This document shows, piece after piece, positions 11,361 through 23,094 of a DNA stretch of 64,000 nt. The position numbers were made by a program, and so were the translations under genes. Where the stretch lies: positions 4,774,001-4,838,000 of the forward strand of contig CM073886.1 of the NCBI GenBank assembly GCA_037176705.1, read 5' to 3'. This DNA is from Molossus alvarezi (taxonomy: Eukaryota > Chordata > Mammalia > Chiroptera > Molossidae). Below the pieces are notes generated by a model. That model was not told where the DNA came from. It searched no databases and worked only from the letters and a program-made list of their open reading frames with translations. Position 1 is the first letter of the stretch; each line of letters begins with the position of its first letter.

Positions 11361-13218
11361 GGTTGAGTCCTGTGGATTGCTCTGGTGAAGGGAAAGGGGG
11401 AAAATCCCCAATCCATGTGGGCAGGGAGATCACTTTTTCTAGTGGAGGTGGGGATGTTGCCCCTCAGAGCTTGGAGAGGTGATGTTTGTCCATGCGAGAG
11501 AAGGAGGGGCAGGCTTCGGGACAGGGGAGCAAGACTTGGGACTGGAGTGTGCCGGCCAAGGGTCCCATGAAGGGTTTGTTTTTCCTTTGGGTACTGTAGC
11601 ATTGAGAAGACAGTTTGTTTTCCTCCTGTATTTAATTCTCTTTTGTTGTCCCCAAACTCTTCAATAGTCTGAGCAGCTTTATGTGATGGTTGAAGGAGGT
11701 GATCAGGAGGGACCAAGCATAAACCAGGAATGATCTGATCCACACCTGCTTGCTGAGGCCACCCAGGGCACCTGTGTTCCCAAAGCTACTGAAAGTGACG
11801 TCTGCTCCTCCTTCTGAGCTCAACTCAAAGGTCATTTCTTCAGAGGAGCCTCCCTGACCACGTTTGCCTTCGTAATCTCTCATTGCCCCACGCTTTCCAC
11901 GCAGAACTCACCTCGAGTTTATAATGGTATGAATAATGACTGTCGGAGTGTTTGTTTTCCCTTTTCCTACCTCATTAGACCTCGGGCTTTCCCCCCTCAC
12001 TCCTAGAACAATACTTGGCACACAGAAGGAGCTTAATAAATGTGTCATAAGAATGAATGTCCAGAAGCCCTAGACTTGCATCCTGCCAGCTTGACAACGC
12101 TCTGGAAGAGATTCCCTTTTATACTGCTGCTATAAAAGACCCAGCGACTGTCTCATTGGCCTGGATTGGGTGATATGCTCATCCCAGAACCAATCAACGG
12201 GATGAAGGGCAGAACATACTGATTGGCCAGGTCTGGTCATGCGTCAGCTCTTGAAGCCGGGGAGTGGGGAGGGCTGTTATAAACTGAGACTGTGGGTAGG
12301 GCAGGTTCGCTAAGGACACATGACGATGTTTGTACAGAGGAGGGGGCACCTGCTGAGCAGACAACAGCTACAGGAGCTCAGGAAAGTTAAAGAACTTTAA
12401 AGCCACAGAACTGTAATGTGTGCAGTCTGTTTACTGGGAGTTTTTTGTTTGGCCTTGGGCTCAGAGAGACTAGCTCTTTGTTTCTGACTGACATTCCCAT
12501 GGTCAGGATTTCAGGTGCAATTCTATCTTTTGCCAAAAGCCAGCGTTTTCTTGAGGTGAGCAAAGGATCCAACACTTCAAAATAATACCTTCGAGGTCCT
12601 GTATTTTCCAAAACTTGTGCACAGAGGCCAAGGGTAGAACATTCAGTGATGAGATTCAGGAACATTTTTTTCATTCCTCCACCACACCTTATTAGATGAT
12701 GCCTGCATGTTGCCCCCCACGTATGTTGCCCCCACCCCGCCTTAAAAGGTCTGAGCCAGCGGGAGGTCACAGCCACAAGGCAAGGCCAGTGCAGAGCAAA
12801 ATGGCTTTATCGCACGCGCCTGGGTGCAGGCAGGCTGAGTCACAGATTTTGAGCTCAGCATCGAAATCTCTTTGTTCTCTGGGTTTTATAGTTACAAACT
12901 ACAGGAACTAAAGAAAACTACATTAAAAAAACAACAACACATTCTCTTGGCGCCGCTTAATTGGTGCCGGGGCTGACACAAGCTGTCTCAGAGGTAAGGA
13001 GTCTGCTCCAGCAGAGGTCAGGGCAATCATTAATCTCTTTCTTTTTTATGGTCCCTCCAAGTTCTCCAAGGCCACTGTTAACCCCTTGTCTTCATGGTTC
13101 CTCTGGGTGTCAGCCCCAGGGTTTTTAGAAAACTGCTCAGGTGTTTACGTGCAGGAATAACTGGTCAGAATGGAGTTTAATTTTGTTAAAACATTATTAA
13201 CCCTTTCATACCTCACAA
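11361..13218. other. Intergenic sequence, nothing firm
   Basis: No supported gene. Around 12.78-13.0 kb there is LTR-like composition, with ggcgccgcttaattggtgcc near 12950, but no clear LTR ends; I leave it unassigned. Confidence 0.45.
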
Positions 13219-13358
13219 ACTTTTTTTTTTTTTTAATCCTCACCCAAGGATATTTTTTCCACTTATCTTCAGATGGAGTGGGAGGGAGGGAGGGAGAGGA
13301 GCATTGATGTGAGATAGACACATCGACTGGCTGCCTCCCACACGACCCCGGCCAGGCC
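13219..13358 (-). repeat. Bat SINE with internal deletion
   Basis: The antisense copy jumps from cccacacgacccc straight to ggccaggc, so most of the tRNA head is missing. ACCTCACAAACT/ACCTCATAAACT flank it as a TSD. Confidence 0.85.
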
Positions 13359-13479
13359 ACACCTCATAAACTCACACCTACTCTCTGCAGAGGCCATAGC
13401 AGCTGGTATGCTGAAGGACTTTGCTCAGCATAAAACTGAAGAGTATAGGCTAAGGGACAGGACACTGAGGGGCAGTATA

Positions 13480-13680
13480 TACCCAGACCTGGGTCGAATC
13501 CTGGCTCTGCCACTTGCTGTGTAACTTTGGGAAAGTCACTTAACCTGCCTCAGTTTCCCCGTATTTGAAGTGGGGACAATCAGAAGGCGTGATGAGAATG
13601 AAGAAAGAATGCCTGTGAAGCAGTTACCACAGCACCCAGCAGAATGAATGCCCTGTAAGTATCAGCGCCTACTGCATCCC
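13480..13680 (+). repeat. MIR-type SINE
   Basis: Well-preserved MIR order: tggctctgccacttgctgtg, gggaaagtcacttaacctgc, ctcagtttccccgt. Confidence 0.8.
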
Positions 13681-13810
13681 CAAAAAGGCGTGTCAGAGCA
13701 GGCACTGCAAATGACAGGTGACTCAACCTCAGAACTGTGTTCCAACACGGTGTTGAAGGGGACAATGAGCAATAGATAGGGGGCCACTCTTGTTAAGAAA
13801 AATGTAAATA

Positions 13811-14079
13811 CAGTTGCCCCTTGAACGTTGTGGAGGTTGAGGTGCCGACCCCCCAAAATGGTTAAAATCCACATCTAGCTCTTGACGTCCCCAAAACTTA
13901 CACTGTTCCTTGGTATCTGTGGTTCTAAGATGCCCACAGATACCAAAATCTGCAGATGCTCAAGTCCCCTGTAAAACTCTGTGGCTCAGTGTATACAGTT
14001 GGCTCTCCACATCCATGGATTCCCAACCACAGATCAAAAACAGTACAGGTTCAAACCCGAGTTGTTCAAGGGTCAGCTG
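13811..14079. mobile_element. Tigger-type DNA transposon fragment(s)
   Basis: The terminal inverted repeats CAGTTGCCCCTTGAAC (13811) and GTTCAAGGGTCAGCTG (ending 14079) are typical of mammalian Tigger elements. The interior (gataccaaaatctgcag, atgctcaagtcccctg) also matches. It is non-autonomous and non-coding. Confidence 0.75.
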
Positions 14080-14300
14080 TCTATCTACACCAGATGTCGA
14101 CGTCCCTCTGTCTCTGGTCTGAGAGCACCAGTGGTCTCTGTGTTTGCCTAGGGCTCACCTTCCAAAGTGTTAGCACTTGTTACGTGGGAGATGTGGTCAT
14201 ACGCCATTCCAGCCAAGGAAGCTTCGACTGAGAACTCTTGGGAGCGTAGGGAATGAGGTTAGCAAACTATTTCAATATTGCCCACTAGGTATTGCTGTAC

Positions 14301-14735
14301 TGCAGTGATTTTCAACATTTTTCATCTCATAGCACACATAAACTAATTACTAAAATTCTGCAGCATGCCAAAAAATAAGTATTTTTGCCGATTGACAAAA
14401 AAAAGTGTAATTTTGATCAATTTACAAAAAATAATAATAGTAATTACCTACCCCTTTTGCTCCAAAATGACTTTTCAAAAAAAATCAGTTGCCTATATTT
14501 GGATATAAAGATTTCTGGTGCCAAGAGTTAACCAATCAGACGCAACCTTATGTGATGTGACCAGTAAGATGCAGCTCTATTATATAAACTACATATTTAT
14601 GGTTCAAGACTGGACATTCACACCCAAGGGTTATTGTTGTGTTGGCTGTTGTCATTTTTTAATTTGACAATTTAAGAAAAAAGAGGTCAGTGCCCCTGAC
14701 TACACAGTCAGGTATTGCATGTTTTAAAAATTCTT
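14301..14735. mobile_element. Possible hAT-type non-autonomous transposon
   Basis: The left end CAGTGATTTTCAAC resembles a hAT terminal repeat and the interior is AT-rich. The right terminus was not found and may be lost or displaced by the SINE at 14738. A weak call. Confidence 0.35.
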
Positions 14736-14737
14736 GC

Positions 14738-14975
14738 AGTGCCCTGGCTGGTGTTGCTCAGTGGTTGGAGCGTTAGCCAGCACACCAGAGGGTCACAGGC
14801 TTGATTCCTGGTCAAGGGCATGTCCTGGGGTTGCAGGTTCCATCCTGGCCCCCACCGGGAGTATGTGGGGAAGGCAACCAATTGATGGGTCTCACAATTT
14901 TCTCTTCTCTCATTCTCCCTCCTCCCCCCTCCCTTCCACTCTCTCTAAAGATCAATGGAAAAAATATCCTCTGGT
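14738..14975 (+). repeat. Bat SINE, diverged
   Basis: The head tgccctggctggtgttgctc and B box ggcttgattcctggtc are recognisable. The tail retains aaagatcaatgg and atatcctctgg. Confidence 0.8.
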
Positions 14976-15109
14976 GCTGCTGTACTGGAAGCCTGCCCCT
15001 TATTCCTCCCTCCCCCCACCCTCTCACCAAGTTCTTCTCCCCTCTTACTACACAGAGTTAACTCAGCCCTGAAGTATACATGCCCTTCGCCTAGAGGAGT
15101 CACCATAGA

Positions 15110-15420
15110 AATCTTTTGGGTAAATCTATCTCTATAAGCCTCAGTTTTATTATCTGTAAAACAGAGCTAATGAAACCTACCTCATAGGGCTGGTGTGAAG
15201 ATGAAATGAGATAAATCGCTCAATAAACATCCACATTATTATTATTTATAAGATTTGTGAAATTTCTAAAATTTTACTAGAAAAGTATCTAGAAGGATAT
15301 GATATCCAAATGTTCATAGTAGCTATCATTAGTTGTATTTCCTTTTCTCTATACCTTTCACATTTCTCCATTCATTCTGCAGGTATTTATCACGCCAGGC
15401 CTGTGCTAGGAGGTAGGAAT
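15110..15420 (+). repeat. Ancient MIR-like sequence
   Basis: The tract cctcagttttattatctgta through atgagataaatcgctcaat has MIR composition. It is followed by gccaggcctgtgctaggag, also common in ancient mammalian SINEs. Confidence 0.5.
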
Positions 15421-15428
15421 ACAGCAAT

Positions 15429-15476
15429 GATTAATACCCCTCTACACGGTAAGGAACGTGTAGAGGGGTATTAATC
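15429..15476. repeat. Perfect 20 bp inverted repeat, 8 nt loop
   Basis: The left arm GATTAATACCCCTCTACACG (15429-15448) is exactly complementary to 15457-15476. The loop is GTAAGGAA. It lies about 215 bp upstream of the CpG-island edge. Confidence 0.97.
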
Positions 15477-15689
15477 AACTAATGACACAAATCGCAATTT
15501 GCTTGTTTTTACGAAGCAGAAATCAGGAAAAAAACCAAGCAATTTCCTACAATAAAAATATTCCAAGATTATGCATAGAAATGTATACAAACAGTGAGAT
15601 GGGGTTAGTAGTTATTTTGGAAAGAACTCAACAGGAACTAGGCAGGCAGCAGAGGAGAATGGGAAGGCGGGCGGGTGAGGGAGGGGCTG

Positions 15690-16870
15690 GCTGACTTCTC
15701 TGGAATTGCCCCTGGGAGGGAGTCCTCCTTCCTGCACCCACCGGGAGGTGGCTAGGTCCAAACGCCGGCGTATTCAGCAGCAGGGAAGCGGCGGACTCGG
15801 CGCCCGTTATTGCGCTGGAGAGCTGCAGCGGGAAGACGTGCGCCACGCTGCTGGCGGGCTGACAGCCGCGGGGGAGGGGCGACCACGTGACAGCGGCGCC
15901 GAGCACCCGCCTGAGCGCAGCCCCGCCCCGGCCGCCGGAGCTCGGCTCTTCGTGGACCCACGCCAGCACACCCCGTGCTGCAGCTGCCCGGGCTCCGCAG
16001 ACGGTCGCCTGCGCTCGCGCCCCTTGCACGCGCCCTAGTGCCGCGGACCCGTCTAGCGACCCCGTGCGCCCCTCGCGCCCCACGATCGTTTGGGCGGCCT
16101 CCGCGCCCCGCGATCGCTCCATCCGCCTCGAGCGGCCCTCGCTGCCTCTCCGGAGCGCCCCGCTCGCCGCTCCCCGGCACTCTCGGGGGGCCCGCCCGCC
16201 CTGCACCCTGGAGCACCGGGCTGCAAGTCTCTGCCACCTCCTCTGGATCCTCGCGGCCGTGAGCATCGGCCGCCATTCCTGTCCGCCCGAGGGAGGTGGG
16301 TGCGGCAGCAGTTGCTCGGGCTGCTGGGCGTGGGCGCGGGCGGTGCGGGACTGAGCGCCCCGGTGCGCCGGCGCCCGGAGCACGCTGGGCCTGGGCTTGG
16401 AGTGGGACCCAAGGCAGCGCAGAAGGAGAGTTTTGGGGCGATTCTCCTCTGGTTAAACTCTCGGGCTCCGTGTTGGCTTCTGTAAAATGGGGTAGTTGCG
16501 CAGGTTAATGGCGGAGTCTATTGGGAAAACACTTGGCACGCGAAGGGCTGGAAGAGGCAGCTCGGGGCCTCCGCCAGGGGCGCCGCCGGGCCCGCAGAGG
16601 GTGGGGACCGCGCTGCCGTCCTATCCCTGCGGGGCCCGGAGCCGCATACCCCACCCCAGCCCTGGACCAGAGGCCACAATTCCAGGAACCTCGAGTACAG
16701 TGTGGACGCGCCTTTGCAGCGTTTTTGGCTCGGTTGACTTGTGCGCCAAAGGGCAGAGCGTGAATGTGCAGGGGGCGGCGCGGGGACGGGCCCCAGGGAT
16801 AAGTCCTGGCCTAACTCTGTCTGAGCCCGTAGTGTGACAGCTGAGCCTGCATGGGAAAGGAGCCTGACTT
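15690..16870 (+). promoter_or_regulatory. EEF2K: CpG-island promoter of EEF2K
   Basis: This stretch is very GC- and CpG-rich, in contrast to the AT-rich repeats on both sides, and lies upstream of the first coding exon in the same orientation. It holds an Sp1-type GC box (CCCCGCCCC near 15924), a CACGTG E-box at 15884-15889 within ACCACGTGAC, and a YY1-like GCCGCCATTCC at about 16270. I see no TATA box, so several dispersed start sites are likely. Long open frames on both strands here come from high GC content and are not genes. The exact transcription start cannot be read from the sequence. Confidence 0.85.
15950..16295 (+). other. EEF2K: Probable non-coding exon 1 of EEF2K (5' UTR)
   Basis: Coding starts in exon 2, whose 5' part (33656-33722) is untranslated and preceded by a good acceptor, so at least one upstream non-coding exon must exist. 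The best donor in the island is GAGGGAG followed by gtgggt at 16296, after a tract ending in CCGCCCGAGGGAG. The 5' limit is a guess. Other GT sites in the island could serve, so the donor is only moderately supported. Confidence 0.45.
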
Positions 16871-17500
16871 ATGGGGCCTAGGCCTTGGCACTGCTTGCCT
16901 TGGGGCTACTCAGCCAGGAAATGGAGTAACATAGTGCACCCCTCTGATATTAGGGAGGAAGAAACCGAGGCCCAGGTGGTCTAACAGCAGACTCTAATTA
17001 GTAAAGGGGGCATGCAGACCAAGCAGGTGAAAGCTGATAAGCCTGGGGTGTATGTAGTGTGTGCGGCGACGCAGGGTTAGGGGAGAAGGCTCCCTGGAAG
17101 GGCTGATGTATTAGCTGAGCTGGAAAGGGTGCCTGCTAGTGGAGGAAGGTAGGATTCAGCGAGGGAGGTATTGCGGATGGCCTTCCCCCCAGCCTCCGCA
17201 GCAGCTTACATTCCTTCTTGTGTTCATGTATGAATTCAGCATACAGTGAAACTTCTTGAGGACGTGAATTCAGGTGTGACACGGTTGGGATTGCCATTCC
17301 CATTTCTCTCAGTCCCCTTCTCAAAGTGGGTGGTAGGCTGGCGCCCAAGTTCTTCTCCTCTGCTGGGGTGGGGAAGGCAGGAAGTCAGGGCCTGCTGATC
17401 TGTTGAAATGGTCTCAATGTATGTGTAATTGTTGGGGGAAGCCCCAAAGTCTAAATTTAGGATCAATTTGAAGAACTGACAGCCTTATTCAAATTCATAA

Positions 17501-17643
17501 GAGATTTTTAAAAATTGATTTTAGGGAGGAAGGGAGAGAGAGAGTGCAACATCAGTGGGAGAGAGATACATAGCTGGGTTGCCTCCCACAACCCTCCGGT
17601 GCACAGGACCAGGCTCCAGCCAGCTGAGCCTCACTCACCAGGC
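17501..17643 (-). repeat. Bat SINE, short copy with TSD
   Basis: The antisense copy is flanked by CATAAGAG on both sides. Part of the central region is missing. Confidence 0.75.
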
Positions 17644-17646
17644 CAT

Positions 17647-17733
17647 AAGAGCTTTAATGGGAGAAACTTATCTACCTGCTGCTTGGCCTGTGTGCGTAAG
17701 TCTGTGTGTGTAAGTTTCTCCAATAAAGCTCTT
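17647..17733. repeat. Imperfect 23-24 bp inverted repeat, 40 nt loop
   Basis: AAGAGCTTTAATGGGAGAAA at 17647 (arm to 17670) pairs with 17711-17733, ending CAATAAAGCTCTT, with one bulge and one mismatch. The right arm contains AATAAA. The size is that of a pre-miRNA fold-back, but no expression can be inferred. Confidence 0.85.
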
Positions 17734-18929
17734 GTGACTGTGATCCTGAATTTCAGCCTTTCGGGCTTTCTCCCAACAGTAATTAGTGTGTGCCATCTGT
17801 ATAATTTATCACTTTTTTCTTGTGCACTGTGTGTGGCAGACAGTACTTTTTGGCTGATTAAGGATATATTACTGACTCGATTTTTAAACATTGTCAGTGT
17901 ATTATCTGGCAGAAACAGTGTTGGTTGCCAGTACTCATGTTTTCTTCCTGGGGTACCAGGCGGAAGAATTCCTGTCTCCCTTACAGTTTGGAGGGGCCAC
18001 TGTGACTGAGTTTGGCTGATGGAATGTGAGCAGAATTAGTGTGTGCCCTTCTCAAGCCTGGACCCGGAAACCTGCCTCTCTGTCCTCATTTACCTAGAGG
18101 AGGGCAGAGCCACGAGCCTGAAGGAGCCTGAGCCTCTGAGTGACTGGACAGAGCCGCTCCCACCTCCCCTGGTGGTTTATGGCTATCTGCTGAAGAGAAT
18201 GGGTCCAGGCAGCTCTTTGCAAGGTCTAGGGGTATAAGTGAGGCTTAACTCTGTTCCTGCATTTCCTCCTCTGTAGGATAAAGCTAATAGTGCCTGTCAC
18301 CTGGAGTCTGTGGGAGTTCCTGGAGAGGGGACCTTGAGCTGAGGCCAGAGGGAGGGTGGGGAGGGCAGGCTGGGAGGTGTGCCAGAGGCAAATTGTGAGC
18401 GAAGCCCGGGGTTGGGGGAACCCTGTCCTCCAGGGAGCTGAGGGGAGCCACAAAGTAGGTGCTCTGTAGGGGATACTGAAACGCTGTGAGTCTGTTTCAG
18501 GCTGTCTCAGGGCAGGATCACAGAGGCCATGACCAAGGTGGGGAAAATGGGCTGTTGGGGTGGCCTTTGGAAGCAGTTACTTCTGCCCACTTCCCACTGG
18601 TCCCAGTGCAGTCACATGGCCCTACCTACACACCAAAGGTGCTTGGGAAATGTAGTCCCTGGCTGGGCAAGAGCACTCAGCTTGGTGGTGGAGAGCTAGC
18701 TGTGTGTGCTGCCATGGACTTCTCTAACCCCAGCCACTTCTCTCGGTTCTTCACCTTGCTCCCTCTACGCCACTCTTTTGATCAAGTGAGTTTTACAGGA
18801 AGCTGAGGTTCAGTGAAGTTAAGTAATCTGCCCCGTGTCACTCAGCTAGTAATAGCAAGTCAGGACCTGAACCCAGATCTGTTTCTCCCCAAAGCCTTGT
18901 CAAGCCGGATCCTGGTCTAGGGTGCTTTT

Positions 18930-19158
18930 TTTAAATCCTCACCTGAGGACATTTTTCCATTTTTTATTCAGATAGAGTGGGAAGGAGAGAGAGAGAGAAA
19001 CATCAACGTGAAAGGGATACATCGAGTGGCTGCCACTCGCATGACCCAACCAGGGCCGGGGACAAACTTCAGCCAAGGTACATGCCCTTAGCGGGAACCG
19101 AACCCGGGTCTCTGGACCGCAGGCTGACGCTGTAACCGCTGAGCCAAACCAGCCAGGG
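18930..19158 (-). repeat. Bat SINE with perfect TSD
   Basis: Full antisense copy flanked by CTAGGGTGCTTTTT on both sides. Confidence 0.9.
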
Positions 19159-20629
19159 CTAGGGTGCTTTTTGAGGGCCTCCCCATGGTCCAGACTTTTC
19201 CACTCAGATCTCAGCCATGCTCTCAGGCTAACTAACTGCCAGCCTCCTTGTAGTTATAGCGCCATAGTCCCTCCACTCCTCCAGGCCTGCAGTGCCCAGC
19301 ATATCAGCAGAAACGGTCCATTTCCTCCAGTCACTTGTTCGTTCACGCAGCACGCGTTTACGGAGAACCTCGTGTGTGCCAGGCCCGGTGCTCTGGGCTG
19401 GGAGGCAGAGAGGAGCGAGACGTGGCCCCTTTGTTGCAGGCGCTCTCGTGCTCTGGCCACCGAGGCCGTGTAAACAGAGCTCCCTCTGAGAAGGGAGACA
19501 AGCTGTGTCCTGGTTTCCTGGAGTACACAGTGTCCTGGCTACATGAGAAGCGTGCCCAGCGAGTCATTAGTAATTAATGTTCACGCCCTCGTGTGCATTT
19601 TGTTCATCGAAGTTATGCCAATAATCTGTGCTTTGTATTCTAAAATGTGTTTTTCTGATTTTTAAAACCACAGTAGACTCTTTGCACTGTAACGGTGTTG
19701 AGTGCACAGGCCCGGGTGTGGCAGTGATGTTTAATGAGCCTTAGCAGTTGCAACTGACTGGGCTCCTCGGTTCAGCTGTGGTTCAGCTGTGGTTCAGCTG
19801 TGAGTTGCTTGTTCGGCAGTAGGTAAGCGCGCCCTCCCCGTCCTGGTGTGTGCGGGGAGCTGTGTTTAGCGGAGGAAGGAGAGGGGGTGGGGGAAGGCTT
19901 CTTGGAATTCCGCCAGGATCCTTCCAGAGCTGGTTTCTCAGCCTTGGCATTATTGACAGTTCGGCTAGTAACTGCTGTGGGCGTCCTGTGCCCTGGTGGA
20001 CGTTGAGCAGCAGCCCTGGTCTCTACCCACTGGATGCCACCTGCACTCCCAGAGTTGTAACAACCACAAATGTCCCCAGACTTGGCCCAGTGTCCCCTTG
20101 TTGACAAAATTGCCCCAGGGTGAGACAGGTACTCTAGGAAGAGGGCCCTTTGGGTGCAAGGGCAGGGAGGTGCCCGTGGCTCTGAAAGGCGACTGGTTCC
20201 TGGTTGGGGCACGTGGGGGAGCCTGCGTGGCAGGGAGGGGCAGGTGGGTGTGGACCCTGTAAATCAGTCCTTGTTCCGACAGACACTGCACTCTCACAGT
20301 AGCTTCAATCAGCGTTGGTGTGAGCTCCCACCACGGCAAGGGCGCAGATATTAATTAGTGAGACACTGGCTTGAACTCCCAGCTTGGGCTTGATCCGGGA
20401 GCCCCAGCACTGCATGCTGCCAGTCTCACTCCCCACCCTAGGAAGCACATGAAACACAGTGGGACGAATTTGTTGGGTGCCTGTTGATGCCTGCTCAGTG
20501 CTGGTGGCTGGGAGTCAGCGGCCCCGCGGCCCTCGGAGTCCGCTATGTAGGACAGGCCCGCCTTCCATAGGGACAGGGATTCAGACCCCGCCACATGGTG
20601 ACAGCGCAGGGTCCATCACTGTCCTGGGC
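19159..20629. other. EEF2K intron 1, repeat-poor stretch
   Basis: No gene or interspersed element is recognised. A tandem triplication of the 11-mer GGTTCAGCTGT lies at 19770-19802. Confidence 0.6.
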
Positions 20630-21240
20630 TCTGTTGTTTTGTTTTTCACCAGCTTTATTGAGGTATCACCGACAAATTAAAATTGTATATATTTAAGGTG
20701 TGCAATGTGATGATTTGATGTGCGTCTGCACTGTGACACAGTCACCACCATCGAGCTAGCGGACACGCCCACCCTCACAGAGGTGCCTTGTGTGTGGTAG
20801 AAGCACCTAGGATCTACTCTTAGCAAGTTTCGTGCGTTCTGTTTGTGAGCTGGAGTCGCCCCGCTGACCACCAGGTCTCCCAGACTCGTCCTGCAGAGCT
20901 GCAACCGTGCTGTTCGACCAGCTTCTCCGCGTCCCCACCCTGAGCCCCAGGCAGTCCAGTTCTACTTTGTTTCTGTGAATTTGGCTTTTTAGATTCGACC
21001 TATACGTGAGATCATGCAGTATTTGTGTTTTTGTGTCTGGCTTATTTCATTTGAGAATGTCTTCCAGGTTTATCTATGTTGGTGCAAGTGACAGGATTTC
21101 CTTTTTTAAAAACACTGAATAGTAGTCCGTTGTGTACATGTGCCATTGTTTATTCATTCACCCTTCAGTGCGCACGGGCTTTTCCATACCTCGGCTGTTG
21201 GTAAAGCTGCAGTGCACCTGGGGGTGTTCCTCAAAGGCAG
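20630..21240 (-). mobile_element. Old L1 fragment
   Basis: Antisense L1 3'-end sequence: accagctttattgaggtatc, tgtatatatttaaggtgtgc, catttgagaatgtcttcc. Decayed. Confidence 0.7.
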
Positions 21241-23090
21241 TTTTTTCTAGTTTGAAGGAAACTGAGGCTCAGTCTGGAGCTCAGGCTGTCCAGGAACAAG
21301 CCAGGGGCAGCCCAGCTCTGTCAGTTCTGTCGCCAGCGTGCCCGTTGGAGGGGGCGGCCCCTGCTCCACCCTTGCAGCTCCTGTCCCTGGCCGATGAGAA
21401 GGTCTGTCCAGGCGTGGCACCTGGGTGCAGCAGCTGTTCACATATGTTGCATATCTGTCTTATTTCAGGGAAAATGACACATTTTGAGGTCAATGGGAGC
21501 AAAGGTCTCTTCTTTCTTGTCATTTGCAGACAAAAACGTGAGAGTTCTCTCAGTGAGATGAACTCACACTAAGCTGAGAAACCATAGCTTCCTCTGGCTG
21601 GTGGAATAAGAGAGTTCTTGGCATGGTGTCTAAAGGAACCGGGAGAAGACCCACCAGTGGGGGGCGCAGTGCAGGAGGGAAGTGAAACAAGTCTCATCTA
21701 CCACACCAAGAAATCAGTAGATAAGGACCAAACTAGAATAATTAAGAAGTAGCAGAACATGCATATTATTTAGAGACGCAACATCTGGAATAATTGGAAG
21801 TGGTCGCCTCTGCGTTTGGGGGACAGGGCTGCCCATGTATCATGGCACAGGTCGTTCCCCAGAGTCAAGCAGTACCCACTCAGCCTGCATGGTCATGCCC
21901 AGTGGCTGTAGTAGGACAGGGGTGTTATTTTTAACCATGAGCTCTAATTAAAGTGTTATATTTAAAATAATATGCAGTGGCCCTAGTCCTGGCTGGGTTT
22001 TGGACTTTCAGGTTGCGGGTGACAAGAAAGCCGGTGTGTTGGCAGTCAGTTGTCCCCTGCCCCACAGGCAAGGGCTTCTTGTATCACGTGCAGAAGTCCA
22101 GGCAGCTGCTTTGGCTCTGGGCACGTTTGGATTCCGGGTCTCAAGTGACGTCATCACTGTTCATTTTCCTGTTTCTCGTGTTCTTCTTTTCCCTTTTTAC
22201 TGAATCGAGGTGATGCTGGTTAACCAGATGATACAGGTTCAGGTGCACAGTTCCACATCACCTGTACACTGCGTTGTGGGTTTCTGTCTTGTTCTGCTCT
22301 CCAAACATCAGCTTGTTCTCTGGTGGCGTCATCCCTGTCTCCGAGTCAAGTCCTCAGGAAAGGATGAGTCTCGTCTGGTCCCTCAAGCCAGAGCTCCAGG
22401 CTTGCCTGCGATTGGACCAGATTGGTTTGACTTGAGTCGCATGCCCACCTCTGAGCCAGCCACTGTGGCTGGTGCCCGAACTCAGTGTTCTGCTTAGACC
22501 GGGGCCCTGTGACACCCCTGGCGACTTGGCGGTGGATTCCCAACCCCGGGTACATGGCCTGAGAGCAGGGGCTGGGCAGATCCCTGAACAGAAGCAGGTG
22601 CATGACACAAGGTGGCCATAGGTCACCCTGTCCACTGTGGTTGAGTCAAGGACCAGTGTGTGCCGGCCCAGTGCAGGTCATGTAGGCTCGGGGTGCCGGC
22701 TCCCAGAGTGGTGGGTGGGGCAATTGAGCTCATTTCTACAACAGGAAGGCAGCTCCTGGGGATGAGAGGAGCCCCGAGGAGGACCAGCAGCCTTGACCTG
22801 GGCGTTGAAACATCGTTTCCTGCCCCAGCGGGTACCAGAGCAGCCCTTTGTACAAGGCCCAGGGAGAGCAGTGGTTCCGTGGCCAGAGCCTAAAATAGCC
22901 TGTTCCCTGAGGCCCCCCGAAGAAGCTTGGTTGGCTGCTAACCAGACATCCAGGTCACCATCCTGGCTGGGACCCAAGGCTCAGCCCCTTTGTTTATGAT
23001 AATGGACATGATGGTAACAATGGCTGCTGTGCCTCAGTTCCTGCTCCCTGCTAGCACTATATGGTTAGCGGGGTGAGCACAGCTCTGCAC
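21241..23090. other. EEF2K intron 1 sequence
   Basis: Mostly unassigned. A short L1-like antisense stretch lies at about 22195-22330 (gaggtgatgctggttaacc). No supported gene. Confidence 0.5.
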
Positions 23091-23094
23091 CCCA

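Larger units (their letters stand above)
16870..18929. other. EEF2K intron 1, 5' part
   Basis: Intron sequence with one SINE (17501-17643), a hairpin-forming inverted repeat (17647-17733) and an MIR-like stretch near 18790-18900. No other feature is supported. Confidence 0.6.

Noticed and set aside
12940..12985. Possible retroviral primer-binding site (attggtgccggggctg)
   Set aside because: No LTR ends or Gag sequence are recognisable around it, so the resemblance is too weak to report as a feature.
15628..16412. Long open frames (up to 251 codons) on both strands of the CpG island
   Set aside because: High GC lowers stop frequency. There is no domain, and overlapping frames on both strands are equally long.
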